Shown here: positions 1-12,975 of the stretch, piece by piece
Numbering within the stretch: the first letter of the stretch is position 1
Layout: the number at the start of each line of letters is the position of its first letter
Assembly: GCA_951230915.1 (NCBI GenBank)
Contig: OX579641.1
Location: forward strand, 9,858,001 to 9,922,000
Source of the DNA: Antitrichia curtipendula
Lineage: Eukaryota > Streptophyta > Bryopsida > Hypnales > Leucodontaceae
Reading direction: 5' to 3'
Length of the DNA stretch: 64,000 bases
Translations under genes and position numbers: made by a program
The notes under the pieces: generated by a model
What the model saw: only the letters and a program-made list of their open reading frames with translations
Told to the model about the DNA's origin: nothing
Database searches by the model: none

Positions 1-1192
1 CCCTAAGTCAATTCCCAAAGATAGATTTCAATTTTCTAGTTAATTCCAAGAAATAGTAGAAACCTCAATTGTTAGCTTACAGGTGACATGACTTCCAAGA
101 TTCTTTTTTGTATGGAAGATTCTATGTTCATCAATAACTAAAGGAAAAAGTGGGATTTTATTATCCTTCTTCAAATGTGCAAATTAAAAATATGAGCTTG
201 TACATCTTTTGTAAAGTTCCATGTGAGGTTCTATAATAAGTTTTAAATTTTTTTTATTTGCAAAAGATCCTTTTTTGGATGATCAATCCTAGAAATTGTC
301 GCGCCCATTAGTGACATTTATCACATTAAGCTCATCCAAAAGGCTTCTATAGCATTCAACTCTTAGTGACACCAAGGATCACAATCTTACTCCATTGTAC
401 CTTCCAAAGAGCTTAAGCTAGAAACTTTCATAAAAAAAAATGGACTTCAAGAAAGGTGAACTCTAAATTAGAATTTTGATCATTTTTCAGTTTTAAGTAG
501 GTACTAGATTTTGATGAATTTTTCATGGAGGAAAAGGAGGAAAGAGGTCTCTCAAATTAAAAATGGACCTCTGAAGCCAATGGCACAATCCATTTGTGAT
601 TTGAAGTCTTTATCCAAAAGTTAGAGTTTACGACCAACATAGAAAGTTTGACAAAAATTCTCGCAAAAATTCAAAGATAAGGATGAAAATTCTAATTGAT
701 AAGTTTATCATTAGAAAAATTAGAAGAGAGATGCCCTTGGGAAATTTTATGAAGACACCCATTCCACTTTCAAAAACTCTCTTATTTGTTACTTTGACTC
801 CATTGGGTTCATTTTAGTGGATTTGGGACATTTTGAGCCAACTAACCAAATGGTTATTTTTGGAGCATTTTTTGCTCCATTATTGTATTTTTTTTAGAAT
901 TCTTTGAAGGACATTGGGTTCCTTTCAAAGCTTACTCTTGTATGCACTTGTTGTGGTTGTTTTTCACTAACTTGTTATTTTGAATTATTTGTTATAGTTT
1001 GTACTAATCCTAGAGTTATTCTCCTCCATACCTTGGTGATGCTGCTTAGAGAGCTTTCTAGTATTGTGTGAATCGTGTTTTATACTAACTTGGTTGTTCT
1101 AGCTAGATTTGTATTAATTTGTGTTGTACAAATGTGTTGTACTGTATATTGTTTTGTTCACTCCCCTTGTACTAATTTATGCTTACTAATGT
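1..1192. other. AT-rich intergenic DNA, no gene seen
   Basis: No open frame above background length and no structured repeat recognised. It is bounded on the right by the TGT target duplication of the CACTA-type element. Confidence 0.5.
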
Positions 1193-2332
1193 CACTATAA
1201 GAAATCCGTGTTTTTATGGTGTTACAAAGAAATGGATCATCTTTTCATTGACATCAATGCATCAAAAAATTTGAGCCTACAGGAAGCAAATTTTTGCTGA
1301 TGTTGGGGAAAGACGTGGGATGTCAGAGCAAAAACAGGTGGATGACACAAGGGACATGTATGTTTATTCGGACATCAAATAAAATATGGTCACGTTTATT
1401 AGAACATCCCTCAAAACATGGAAGTGCCACATTGACTAAGGATTCCAAATTCACTTTAATAAATTTTTGTAAGTTATTGTGGGTTGAGGTAAAAAGCCGA
1501 CCATATGTAAGAAAAATAGGGGAAGGACAACCATAGGGCATGCTTTGAAAAAAAAAGGAAATAGATGGATATACACTATGGTTGAAAAGAGAATCTCTCT
1601 ATATAAGTGGGGTGGTAGGAAGTAAGACAACCCATGTGGGATATATAAAGCAATTTATTTTGTTCAAAGTCAAATGTTTGAAAAAAAATCCACATGTCTG
1701 AACAACGTTTAAATGTCAAAAACAACATATTAATCTCAAAAAAATGTCCACAAGTCTGAAACAACGTCTACATGCAATGTGGTCAAGTTTCCATCTTTGA
1801 ATTATCCCATATCCTTTGTCATAGACAGATGATGGATTTCAGTATAAATGAGACTTCTTCATCCTTCATTCTTACCAAATGCCAATAAATTAATTACTTG
1901 ACTTTGCCATCAAAAATTCTTTTGATGATAGATGATAAATTCCTTGGTGAATTTGACAAAAAAAATTGTTCATTTTTTTGGATTATTTTCAAATAATTCC
2001 ACATGTGTTTTTTAGTGAGCCATGTCATGTGCCACATTGTCACAATGATTTTTTTTATTAAGAAAAGGGAACATTGCTTGAACAAAAAAAGATGATGAAT
2101 CTGCCATGTGCCATCTACATGATGGGCTTTTGGAGTGTATAAACACAAGGTATTAGTAGTCATTTTCATAAAACATATAAACATCAGGGCATGTTACAAT
2201 ATATTTTAGTTGTTTGTGAAAATGCCACCTACAACAAATTTTAGGTGACATTAGAGTTGACATGCCTTCAACTGAAAAAAAAATTACTTTCAAGTCTTTA
2301 AAAACAGCAAAAACCGTAGGTTTCCTCTAGTG
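1193..2332. mobile_element. Non-autonomous CACTA-type DNA transposon, 1140 bp
   Basis: The left end is CACTATAAGAAATCCGTG. The reverse complement of the right end is CACTAGAGGAAACC followed by TACGG. Both ends are flanked by the trinucleotide TGT, matching the 3-bp target duplication expected of CACTA (En/Spm) elements. Subterminal AGGTGACAT-like motifs also occur in the foldback elements near 17.3 and 27.4 kb. No transposase is present; small open frames inside (for example 1294-1536) look like noise. Confidence 0.8.
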
Positions 2333-3255
2333 TGTGTTTGTACAATGTAATCCTTGTCTAAACTTTGTCCGTAGTTCCTACTTCCTTTGTAGACAGTAAA
2401 ACTTTGACTTCCCAAACCTTCAAATTAGTTATATTTGCAAAACTACTATACATGGCAAAGCTTTGACTTTCCAAGTCTTAGAAGTATGGATATATTTTAC
2501 AAAATTCCCCTAGACACCAAATCTTTGAACACCCTTGTATTAAAAAACTCTCAAACATTTTACTTCTCTAATGCCTAAAATTGACCTACGATTTCACAAT
2601 GTAAAATAGTCTACATATAATATGCTTGGGCATTAAAGGGACAGAGACAAATGTTTATTATAAATTGAGCTTCAATAATTGATTGGGATGCTAATATTAG
2701 GTTCATTTGAGGTGAAGTTAAGTTAATGCCAAGCCCATCTTTGGGATGCAACTTTAAAGGAAGAAAGGGAGTCATCCATTTGCAGATAAAGAAGTTTGAT
2801 AAAGATATGAAAGCTTTCATTGGGATGATAATTTTTTCAGTAGATGAGCAGTTTTAATTGGGATGGGCTACACAGCATTAAATGCCAAGGCATATTATAT
2901 GTAAAAAAATTTGTAGGTCATTTCTAGCCTCTTTCGGTGTTTAAGGGTTATGTCACTCTAAAATATAGCCAAATTGTGTCAAGAGTAGAGATCACATTAT
3001 TTTCCAAAGTTGAGTTTTCAAAATGTAAGTTTGGAATATCCAAGTTTAGTTTCCAAAAACTAGTGGTCAAAAGACCAAACTAGCTCTCCAAGTCAATACA
3101 ACCTCCATCTTTTGAAGAAAAAAATAGTGGTTTCAGTTAAAATTCCAAATACTAAAGTCCAGTCAATAGCCCAAACACCAAAATTCAATTTGGTAGCCGA
3201 AATACTAGAGCTAGCAAGCAACCACCTCTTTAGCCACAAGCAAAGTCCACCAGTA

Positions 3256-3435
3256 CATGTATAGGCCACAAAGGCACGGGGACAACCCAAGGTGTGGGTG
3301 CAAGCCCTAGAGGAGCGGGTATAGGTCTAGAAGTGGATGTATAGCCCAAAGACGTGAGTACAATACAAGGCATGGGTATCGGTCTGAAGGCGGGTATCAA
3401 CCTAAGAATTTGAGAGTATCAGTCTGATCATAAGG
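3256..3435. repeat. Degenerate minisatellite, unit about 18-21 bp, about 8 units
   Basis: Successive units resemble GGGTATAGGTCTAGAAGTG. Clear examples start near 3318 (GGGTATAGGTCTAGAAG), 3337 (GATGTATAGCCCAAAGA), 3374 (GGGTATCGGTCTGAAGG) and 3392 (GGGTATCAACCTAAG). The array is noticeably less AT-rich than its surroundings. It is open in one minus-strand frame, probably by chance. Confidence 0.55.
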
Positions 3436-4366
3436 TGGCCCAAAGGTTCCAGTTTGGTGACTAGAAGCTCCAATTTGGCAATCTTCACATCAAACCATTT
3501 TTTTTTCTTTCCATCATACAACCTCAATTTGAGTTTAATCTAGTTGCCAAACATCTCAAAGAAGCTTAGATCTACAACAATTCAAGAAGTGGAGGTAGAA
3601 AAAATTCAAAATTTGATTGAATTGGAAAATCCAAAGAAAAAAGGATGTGATCCAAAGCAAGAAAATTTGATACAAGAGAATGAAGTTAGGAGAGTAGGAC
3701 CAAGGTTCAAGTATAAATTATTAGCAATAGAAAAATTAAGCAAGAATCTAAGAGATTTCCACTTGACCATTAGGAATCAAATGAAAAAAATAATTGACTT
3801 GGATAGGGAAATAAGAATCTTTCAATTGTCAGTTTTTTTCTTGAAATATGAAACAAGTATTCTATTCCCAAGTCAACAAGTAGAATAACAATAATTGAAT
3901 AGAATAGTAGTGAAAAAAAAGGGTGTTGAAAGAAAGGAAGCTTGGAATGAAGTAGAATTAGTTTTGAGTTTCATATCACTACTTGTATCAAAAAATTATA
4001 AACATTAAGCAATGAATACAATTAAAAAAGAAGCAAGATGGTGAACAAGGAGGAATTTGAATGAGTTTTGACCACCTCATACATGAGGTTCAATCCAAAG
4101 TGAGTTCCTAATTCCCAATTCTTCTTTTCAATCTCTTAATTAGAAATTTAAACCATATCCGAATTAAAAATTAGATTAACACCTCTAGTTTTAGATTTAA
4201 TTTTAAGTTTAGTTTCAGAAACTTCTAAAATAGGTTTAGAGGTTTTCAAAAACATAAAACACTTAGGAAATAGGTCTAAAACAAGTAAAATATAAATAGA
4301 GGAAGTTTAGAAGTAAGATTGGATGAAAATTAGTCCATTTCATCCAAAAGAAAAAAAAATGGAAAT
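3436..4366. other. AT-rich intergenic DNA; Lys/Glu-rich open frame without ATG at 3544-3888
   Basis: A plus-strand frame of 114 codons (3544-3888) is Lys/Glu/Ile-rich and opens on TTG, not ATG. The only in-frame ATGs lie late in the frame, so I do not call a gene. Nothing else recognised. Confidence 0.4.
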
Positions 4367-5309
4367 TTAATTCCTACAGCCCTAAACTGCATCTTTTTGG
4401 CAACATAGTAATTTTGGGTAGTTTACTACAAATGGAATTTTTTATTTATTTTCTTAAAATTTCTTACACAACATCCGCATAAGGAGTAGCTTTAAGACCC
4501 AACAACTTTCATAACTTTTGATTACAAGGTTAAAAAGTTATATATGATATGTAGTTTTCATTGCTCGAAGGGCAACAAGTTTATTTATTTATTTTTAAAT
4601 TATTTTTTAAGAAAAAAAAATTGAAATTATTTTTTTAGATTTATATATACATGTAAAGCTTTGAATACTTCTATTCTGATTAATGAAATGAAAATTCTAA
4701 GGAGTTTTAGTTTGCAGGTAGTTTGCAAGTAGTTATAGAATTTTTACTCTAAGATAAACTTTGAAGTTCTTTATTTAACTCAATTTTCAATATTTTTGAA
4801 AAAAAATCCACATTAGGTGTAGATTGTTTATTACAACATTACAAACATTGGAATTGGCATTTTTCAATTCCATAAATAAATTGTTAACAATTTAATATTT
4901 CTCTATTTTTTTCTACTTACTATTTTTTTTTTAATGTCTTGTACAATTCCAAATGATTAGAAATTTTTCAAGCGTGTAGCCAACTTGCCTTCAAGAATGG
5001 ATTCATAGAAGCACCACCATTTTGGACATTCTTTCAAACAAATATGACCTTGTGAAAATGTGAAGTGTAGCTGCCTATATTTTTGCTGGGTCAAATTTTT
5101 TTCTTGTCACTTCAAACGTTGATATCTTGCAATACAGTGTAAATTTCTGAAATTTTTTCTACATATTTTCAAACCAACATATTACAAGATCCTATGATTA
5201 TATGCATCCAAAATTATTATTTATATATATATAAATTAGTACTTCTACTAGAAATGACACTTTGGGAGTAATTTTGGTGAAAACCTAGACAAAAACCTTT
5301 AGAGATTAA
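4367..5309 (-). mobile_element. Family-1 TTAA-flanked element, 943 bp, inverted
   Basis: Over most of its length this is a diverged reverse-complement copy of the element at 48349-49289. Shared blocks include GGAGTAGCTTTAAG, TAACTTTTGATTACA and, near the right end, TTTTGGTGAAAACCTAGAC. The right end is AACCTTTAGAGATTAA, matching the family terminus AACCTTTAGGGGTTAA. The left end is eroded (CAGCCCTAAAC after TTAA). No transposase frame. Confidence 0.75.
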
Positions 5310-7789
5310 GAATTAGAAGGAAACCAGAACTTGAAAGTGAAATTAAAAGTTGATTTTGAGCTATAAATTGAATGTAATTAGCGAATGAAGTTTGAAATAC
5401 TAATCAATGATCAAACTTCATCCATTCATAACTTTAACCAGAAAGGTTCAATTCTTAAATCACATAGCATTTTGGATGGACAAAATCAAGATCTTTGAGG
5501 AACAAGTATCAAAGTCTTAAAATAGTAAATTTATAGAAATAGTTCTTTGCCTAAAGAAAAAATAGATGCCCAATTAAAATCATTGGAGATAATCAAGAAA
5601 GAAATTAAATTTAGAATTTCATAGAAAAAAATTAAAGAAGTCTAAAACTACATCAAACTTTGAAAACCATTCAAAAAAAATATAAGATAATCAATTTATT
5701 AAATTAGATTGTTTGTTTGTTACATTGAGATCTCCTAGACTGTATGTCTTTTGGTGCATTCTTGGTATCATCAGAAAGCTCTCTGCAAAGAGGTGTGTAC
5801 GGGCTTTGTTTCGTGGCATTTCAACTTGTGATGTGAAAATTATTGAACTTCAAAGTTTTTATGAAATAAAAAATTAGAAAATTATTTTTACTTATATTTT
5901 GGTTGTGGCAATGGTACAAAGCACACTACTGAAGGATGAAGTTTAGAGTGAGAACGAATGAAACTAAGGAGATTTTGTCTCGGATTTTGTTCATCCACAA
6001 TCCAAATTAGGGCTTGGATAGTGAATTTTAACTGAAAGTCAAAGAAAAATAAATCCAAAATTAGAATGAATTTAGGAGTTGTTAGAAAAGAATCGATGAA
6101 TTTTAAATTGTCGTTCAAAAGGTTGAACTTCATCCGGTCCTAACTTTCACTAGGAACATGAGATTTGAAGAAATCTCATATTTTTAGAAATGACATGATC
6201 TGATTTTTCACTTGGAGTTGATAAATTAGGATTGTAAACTCTTGCCTCTAAAATCACAATAGCCTTGTTTAATTTGTCCAATTGGTCAAAAATTGTGACT
6301 TTGCGTTTAGTTGTTGGTTTATCTTGCATTTCATTTTATCTAAACATTTAAAAAGATCCATTACTTGAAAGGCACATTGGACTACGCCTAGGCACCTGAT
6401 TAGGATATATTTTCATAAAAACACTATAACTTGGTTGTGCTAATTTAAATACCAAAGGTGGCTATTGAAACTCTTACATTCCACCCCTCCAAAATGAATA
6501 AAAGAACTATTTGTTTCCATCCTATAAACCCTCTTGAAATCATTCAAAGGACATAAAGTGTTCTCGTTGTAGTTTCAAATTTTAAAAACAAATTCTTAGC
6601 ATTATTGCAACCTCTGTAACTTCAACATTGAGATTACATAACATTGTTGTTTTTTCATTTACATTCATATTTTCGAATTTGAATGAAGCTAATTACATGT
6701 GTCTGATTGTTTCTCATTCTACCCTTTAATTTTGGTAAATAAAACTATAATAATAATAATTAATAATAATATATTCTTTACACACTTCACTTTATTTTTT
6801 CTAAAAAGAATATTATAATATAATTTTTATATTAAAGACAAATTTTGGCATATTAGAAATATCAAATTTTGTTAGTAAATTATAGAAGCTAAATGAAGCT
6901 TCATAATGTTGATTTGCCTTGAAGGTCATATTTAGGGTGGAACAAAAATAACTGCTCATCTTTTTAGCAAAATTCTTATTTGAAGTTCTTCACCTCTTTC
7001 CATTGGTATTCAAAAAAATTCTTCTTCCAACCCCCAATTTATTCCACTTTAAAGATTTGCAATACCAATTTTTATTTTTATTTATTTTTATTTTTATTTA
7101 TTTTTATTTTATTTTATTTATCTATTTATCTTCACTTTTGGTATAAAATTTACAAAATTATATATAATATTTTCACTAAGCTAATTGTATTGTTTCACAT
7201 AACATACAGTTTCATCAAGTAAGAACCTAAAATAAACATTTTAAGTTGGAAGGCCAAATTGAGTTTAAAAATTATACATGACTATGTGTCTATAGATTTA
7301 GTTTGTACTAGTAAATTCAAAACTTTATTGTTTTGAAAGACCTAGATGTGGGATGGTTATTGGTTAACTTTAGTTAGAGCCATTCACTTAACTCGAGGCT
7401 AACACAAAACTTCAAAAGGTTCGAGGGCACTTCTTTGAACTAGTCTTGGGGACTAGCAAAAAATTAAAGTCTATACATTGTTGTTTGAAGTCCATGGACT
7501 AAAATGCAAGACACCAAAAATAACTAGGCTAAGTTAGGCTCAGTGATTTTGTCTCTTCAACCATTTAAAAGGGATGGAATTTTTTGAGTGTTTCCTAAGA
7601 GCGATTATGTAATTCAATTGCTTGAAAAAAAATGCTATTACATTGACCTATGTGTCACCTCAATAATCCATGACCATAAAAAACTTATAAACATATTGAG
7701 TTTGAAAGAACCAATATATGCTTTGGGCATAATTTGCAAAAAAATACATATTCTAATGTATTGAACAAAGAATGAAATAAATGTAGTTT
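5310..7789. other. AT-rich intergenic DNA with simple repeats
   Basis: Holds an ATA/ATT-rich patch (6750-6775) and a TTTTA/TTTA run (7069-7128) that also creates a spurious Phe/Leu-rich open frame. No gene, RNA gene or intact transposon recognised. Confidence 0.5.
7069..7128. repeat. TTTA/TTTTA low-complexity run
   Basis: About 60 bases of alternating TTTA and TTTTA units, seen directly. Confidence 0.9.
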
Positions 7790-8306
7790 TCTTGAATTTC
7801 AATTGTTCAAAACTGTACTAGAATACTATAGAAATGTGAAAAATCAATTTCCAAAACATTGACCTTGTAAATTAAAAGATTATAGGGTTTGAATTTTCAA
7901 GATTTTTTTGGCATTGTCCAATAGATTAATAGGCTTTGACTCCTCTTGAGGTGAAATTCTTATACTAGAAGTAATTTTTTTTTATAGACAAAGGCACAAT
8001 GTACATCATAAATTATTATTATTATTATTATTATTATTATAAAACTTGCCAAAATTCTAAATTAGAAGAGGTATTTAGCACAAATTACCCAATCTAGTCT
8101 ACCTTACCTAAGAATCTTAGGGCAACATAACTTTTGACTTGGGCACTTGGTTGGAGGTAGGAAGAGCATAGGAGACCAAAAAAATCTCACAAAAGAGGTG
8201 TATATTCATACTTTAGGTAATTTTTTAAACATACACATAAAGTATGACTTTGTAGAAATCTTTGTGAATTTCTAATTGTTCTTTGGATGACAATTGTTCT
8301 TTAGGA
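7790..8306 (+). mobile_element. Family-1 fragment (old copy)
   Basis: Shares a series of blocks with the copy at 34487-35048: the tract around TGACCTTGTAAATTAAAAGA, then AGATTAATAGGCTTTGACTCC, then GGGCAACATAACTTTTGA. It ends TTCTTTAGGAGTTCAA, an eroded version of the family terminus. The left end could not be placed. A long ATT microsatellite lies inside. Confidence 0.5.
8012..8040. repeat. (ATT)n microsatellite, about 10 units
   Basis: Perfect ATT repeat seen directly. Confidence 0.95.
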
Positions 8307-10891
8307 GTTCAAGACAATCTTCTAACTTTTGACCAATTACATTGTTGGATAGGTAAAATATAGCTAATGTAAATAGCTTGTAATAAATATTAAGATTTTC
8401 AAAAAGATTCTATTTTGCAATACATTATATTTAAACAACAAATTCATTACACATGCAACAAATAATTAACTAGTATTTTACTACACTTTGCGCTATTAGT
8501 GAAGCCCATTCAAGATTGAAAATTTATGGGCCTTGTTTCTAACTCAAGAGCCCTTGTTAAATGATATTCCATAATTTAGTCCTCACACAAATGTGGGAAT
8601 CCAGAAAGAGTGTTCATTGAATTGACCTTAGGAAATGGCATGAACCTCTCAGCTTCTATGAACTTCTTCACAGGTGCCGTGAGTGGAAGTAAACTAAATA
8701 CCCACTCCCACAAAGGAAACTACATCAAAGAAGTATTTTAGGGGATGTATTGAGGTTTGACTACTTCAAGGGATTGAAAAAATAAATCTTTATGGATTGC
8801 ATTCAAATGAAGCAAGTTAAAAACCATTTAGAGATTTGTTTTTGTTGACCACCAAATTGTAAAAATGTTTTTTTCAAGCTACAAAAAGTACTTTTGTAAG
8901 AATTGGAAGTACGTTAGATTTGTCCAAAAAATGGAAAGTATTTTGTCAAAGAAAAACAAACATTTAGCTGCAATTAATTTACTAATACTTTAATAGATTG
9001 TTTGTTATGCAAGGGATTTGTACTAATAGATAGGGCGTAGTTGTAGTTACTGCTAGAATTTAGGTGCTTATGTGGCATTCCCTTCTACAACAAAAAGTGG
9101 ATTGGAAATGGAATGTTTTGGCTGATCTTCCGGTATTGGAAGCAATATGTACGTGGCTTTAGGATGGCTAAGAGTCGAATCCCTAAAAATCTATGTATTT
9201 TTGAAGAATTTTTTTTTTCTGCTGCTAGTGACAAAAAATGTACACTTAAAGTACTATGAAATTTTGCCGAAATTGTACATAGTGTACTTGATTTCTACCC
9301 CTTTCATCATTGAGAGGACAAAACCAATGTCTCTAGGGTGATGGGACATGCAATGTCCATGGTAAATGCTATTGCAAAGAGCCCATATGACTGTACAAGG
9401 ATTTGTCTAACTATTGCATAATGCCAAGGTATTATTATGAGAGTCCTTCATGGCTAAACAATAGATTTGCTAGGAAGCAACCACCTCGTGTGTAGCATCA
9501 ATGAATAATAGATTGTGTACAACCTACAAATGTTGTTTAGATTGACATGGATGAGGATCCATTGGGCATTGTGGATGTTGATGAACTACAAACACAACCT
9601 CAAGAACTTGTGGCAAATAAACTATATATTGAGTATCCATGCAACCCATAGTCTTGTTTGAGTAGCTAAGTATCATAGAACACTTTAAATGCAGCATCCA
9701 ATGGTTTTTTTTTTCCAATATGGCATGTTACCATTGCATAAAGAGGTGGCAACACTAGTACAAGGCATTGGTCAATCAACTTCTTTGCTTTACACTTAGA
9801 CAAATAGATTGAGGGAGATGATGTGATGGTTTTCATTCTCGTTTGCTTTTGGATAATAGATGTTAGTAGGAATTTAAAAAAGTATGTTTTCTTGGCAAAG
9901 CTTTGTATTCCCTTGGCAAGACTTTGTGCTCCTTCTATATCATATTACAAGCACATGAAATCTCTTGATTTTGAACATCATGTTGTGATTGTATTCCTTT
10001 GTGTTGTGTACATATTGTTTGAGTTTGGAAATAGGTGTAATAGATATGACATTCTTGGGCTAGTTCTTCACCAATATAATCTAGCCAGGTTTGATTTCTA
10101 TCATTGTTACATGTATCCCAAATCCTAAATCACTAAATCCTTTGTAAACAATATATAGAGCCACTACACAATGTTCACTTTTAATAATCATTGATCATTT
10201 CAACCCACACAATCTATATCATGTATTTTAGGGATTAATGCACATATGTTTACATGCATGTATATATACAAAAAAAAAAAAAAATAGCTTTAAATAACTC
10301 TTCAACTTTTAGAGTTCAAATTGCATCAATTTTCAAAGTGACCATGCTAAAATGTTGACGTGTTGTATTGAAATGTTGTTTTAAACTATGTGTATTAAAA
10401 TGCAACTTGTACTCTCATAATTAGCCTTACTAAAATGTTATCATTATTATAAAAAAATACAATATACAAAACAAATTTATAAATAAATTTGTGCCTTGAA
10501 ATAGTTTTTTATTCTTAAATGTGAATTTTTTTATTTTTATTAATATTAAAATACTAAAATTTTGGTTGAAAGGACATACAAATTAATTGAAGGAATTGTA
10601 GATTTGTAGTTGTACTCATGTGACTTTATTTCATGGCTTTAGTTGTGTGACCTCAAAATTCTATTGTCAAATCATGGCTCTTGTCTCTTCACACCTAGTG
10701 AGCCCTATATTTGTCAATACATAAATATATATTGTCAAATATTAAATAAACTAGTTCTGCCCTAAAAGTCATTAGTAGAATATTTGCTAAAAAAAGATTA
10801 AACCATTAATTATTCTTTAGAATCTTTATTTTTTGATAATATTTTCTGAAAAAAAATTCCTACTTGTTTTTGAAAAAAAAATTCAACATTA
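8307..10891. other. AT-rich intergenic DNA with weak transposon traces
   Basis: At 9546-9659 a plus-strand frame reads I-D-M-D-E-D-P-L-G-I-V-D-V-D-E-L before a stop, like an acidic tail of a decayed transposase. At 9811 a purine tract (GAGGGAGATGA) precedes TGTGATGG, and a TATATAGAG box lies at about 10151. Together these could mark the 3' end of a retroelement, but no second LTR was found. No gene called. Confidence 0.3.
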
Positions 10892-11132
10892 GAGTTATTC
10901 GTAAAGTCCCCCCCCTAATTTGGAGGGGACTTTTTCCGACAAATTTCCTTCGACGGACGACCCCACAGGCGACCACTAAACCGCAGGCAAAGTCCGGACC
11001 AAACTTCTTTTTGGTCGATTTGGGTGCTTAAGAAAGTTTGATACCCACTTTTGTATTGACTTTTGCCCAAAACCTGCTTTTTCACAAAACTGCGGGGTTT
11101 AAACCCCAGTTTTGGGTACTTTACGAATAACT
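10892..11132. mobile_element. 241-bp MITE with long terminal inverted repeats and TA target duplication
   Basis: The left end is GAGTTATTCGTAAAGTCCCC. The right end is GGTACTTTACGAATAACTC, a near-perfect inverted repeat. TA flanks both sides. The interior is clearly GC-richer than the surroundings and contains a self-complementary GGGGTTTAAACCCC near the right end. The TA duplication suggests a Tc1/mariner-type parent. No coding capacity and no second copy in the window. Confidence 0.85.
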
Positions 11133-12699
11133 CTATTGTTGAAATAAATAAGTTGTTTTACAAGATTTTCCTAAAGAATGTTAATTAGACAATATGACCA
11201 TGACTTTGAATTGAAACCCCATATTGGCAACAATGAAAATTTAAAACAATACTATTGGTCATCATGCCATGTTGTGATAATCAAATATAAAGTCTTATTC
11301 TTTTCAACAATCATCTATTTTGAAATTTGTATTGTATATTTTAACAATAAACTTTAACATTGATATATAATAGATTTTGGTGGAATTGGGAACTTCTATA
11401 CTTCTCATTTAGTATAAAGTAAGAGATTCTTGCATGTTATATTCCAAATTAAGATCATTGTAGTAAAAATATATTCAATAGGAAAATAGTGCAAAGCATT
11501 CAATAAGGACCAAATTCTAAAAAATTGTTACTTAGAGAAAGTGTTGAAGTATTTATTTAAAATTATTTTACCTACTTTCACAAATCAATACCGTATATGA
11601 AGGTGTGATTTGGCACTTTGGCACTTGAGTTTCCAAGTCAAATTCTCAGAGATTTACATCACCTCATACATCTACAAGATGACATGTGGCACTTTTTTTT
11701 TTAAATGACTTGATTTCTAGGATAATTGAATTCTAATTTTGGCTAGTAATTGATTTTTCCAAAAGTCTACAACTAGAAAGTGTAGAGCATTTGCACATGC
11801 TCGTATACCACGTTACTTTTAGTCATAATACACTACTTTGTATTGTTTTGAAAAGTTTGAAAATTTCCATTTCCATTTGAAAAATTTGAGGTGTAAAATT
11901 AGAATGTTTTACCAAATTGAGTCCATCTAAGGTATATAATTATGCTGACAATGTATAAAAAAATCTCAATATGGAATAGATGAAAAAAGTGTGCTTTGTC
12001 ATGGTGCATTGTGCACATTAGATTTAGAAAACTCGTTAATAACAATTGATATCATTTAAAAAAAAATTAGCATAAGTATTGCTCTATAATGAGTTTGATT
12101 ATAAAGAATGTTTTCCTCATATTCAGATCATTCTAAGACTTTTTTCATTTTGAAATATAAATTTTATTTAAAAAAAATTTAAGGATTACAAAATAAGCAA
12201 ATAACTTTATATTATTTGGAATGCACATTTCATACAAATCATTAGTTGGAAATCTTTTACATTTTTTGATAAGGTCATAAGTTAGTAGTGAAAAAATGAA
12301 GTAGATTTATACTTTTAATGAGGTTCAAAGCTATGCTACAATTGCAATTATTGAAACTATAAGAACCCTATATTTTTTTGAAGCATTTTTATGAACATCT
12401 ACCTATTTTTATGTTGTCAACAACATCAAATGTAACATCTTGATCTGTAAGGTGACCATTTACAATTTGGAGGAGTTCGACTTATTCAAAGATTTTTTTA
12501 GTAAATATTTTTTGAAAGATAAAATAAAATTGGTATCTAATGTGAGTTGTTTCATAAATTTTTGAACCTTTGAGGGCTTAGTTGCAAATTTTGAAGTTGG
12601 AATCCCATCAAACACTAAAAGTGTGTACATTCACTACCTGAAATGTTTACTCTTCCTACATTGAAGAGAGTGGTATGTCCTCTTTTACCACCCTACTTC
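11133..12699. other. AT-rich intergenic DNA, no gene seen
   Basis: No coding, RNA or structured repeat signal beyond poly-A/T runs. Confidence 0.5.
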
Positions 12700-12974
12700 A
12701 AGGCGGGTACACCCCAAATTGCACCCAATCATCATCATTATATGTACATCTCCGAAATCAAACATATGTGCATATATTGAAGGAACGATTTTAGAACCTC
12801 TATCAAAAGAATTTTTGACCCTTCATAACTTTTTCATTTGGTATCCGAATGTCGTGTTCTTTGGTGCTTTAGAATCTCCTTTCACTTGCCAACAAGAAAA
12901 TTTGACAATTTGACATGTCTAATAATAGTAACTTAGATGCAGTAGCAAAAGGTGTCGGTTTGGGGGTAAGCTTA
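12700..12974 (-). mobile_element. Family-2 TA-type MITE, degenerate copy
   Basis: The left end is AAGGCGGGTACACCCC. The right portion CGGTTTGGGGGTAAGCTTAC is an eroded inverted match. The interior shares ATGTACATCTCCGAAATCA and TCGTGTTCTTTGGTGC blocks with the copies at 42997, 50719 and 53183. Confidence 0.65.
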
Positions 12975-12975
12975 C

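Noticed and set aside
6980..7222. 80-codon Phe/Leu/Tyr-rich membrane-protein-like frame
   Set aside because: It arises from the TTTA/TTTTA low-complexity run.
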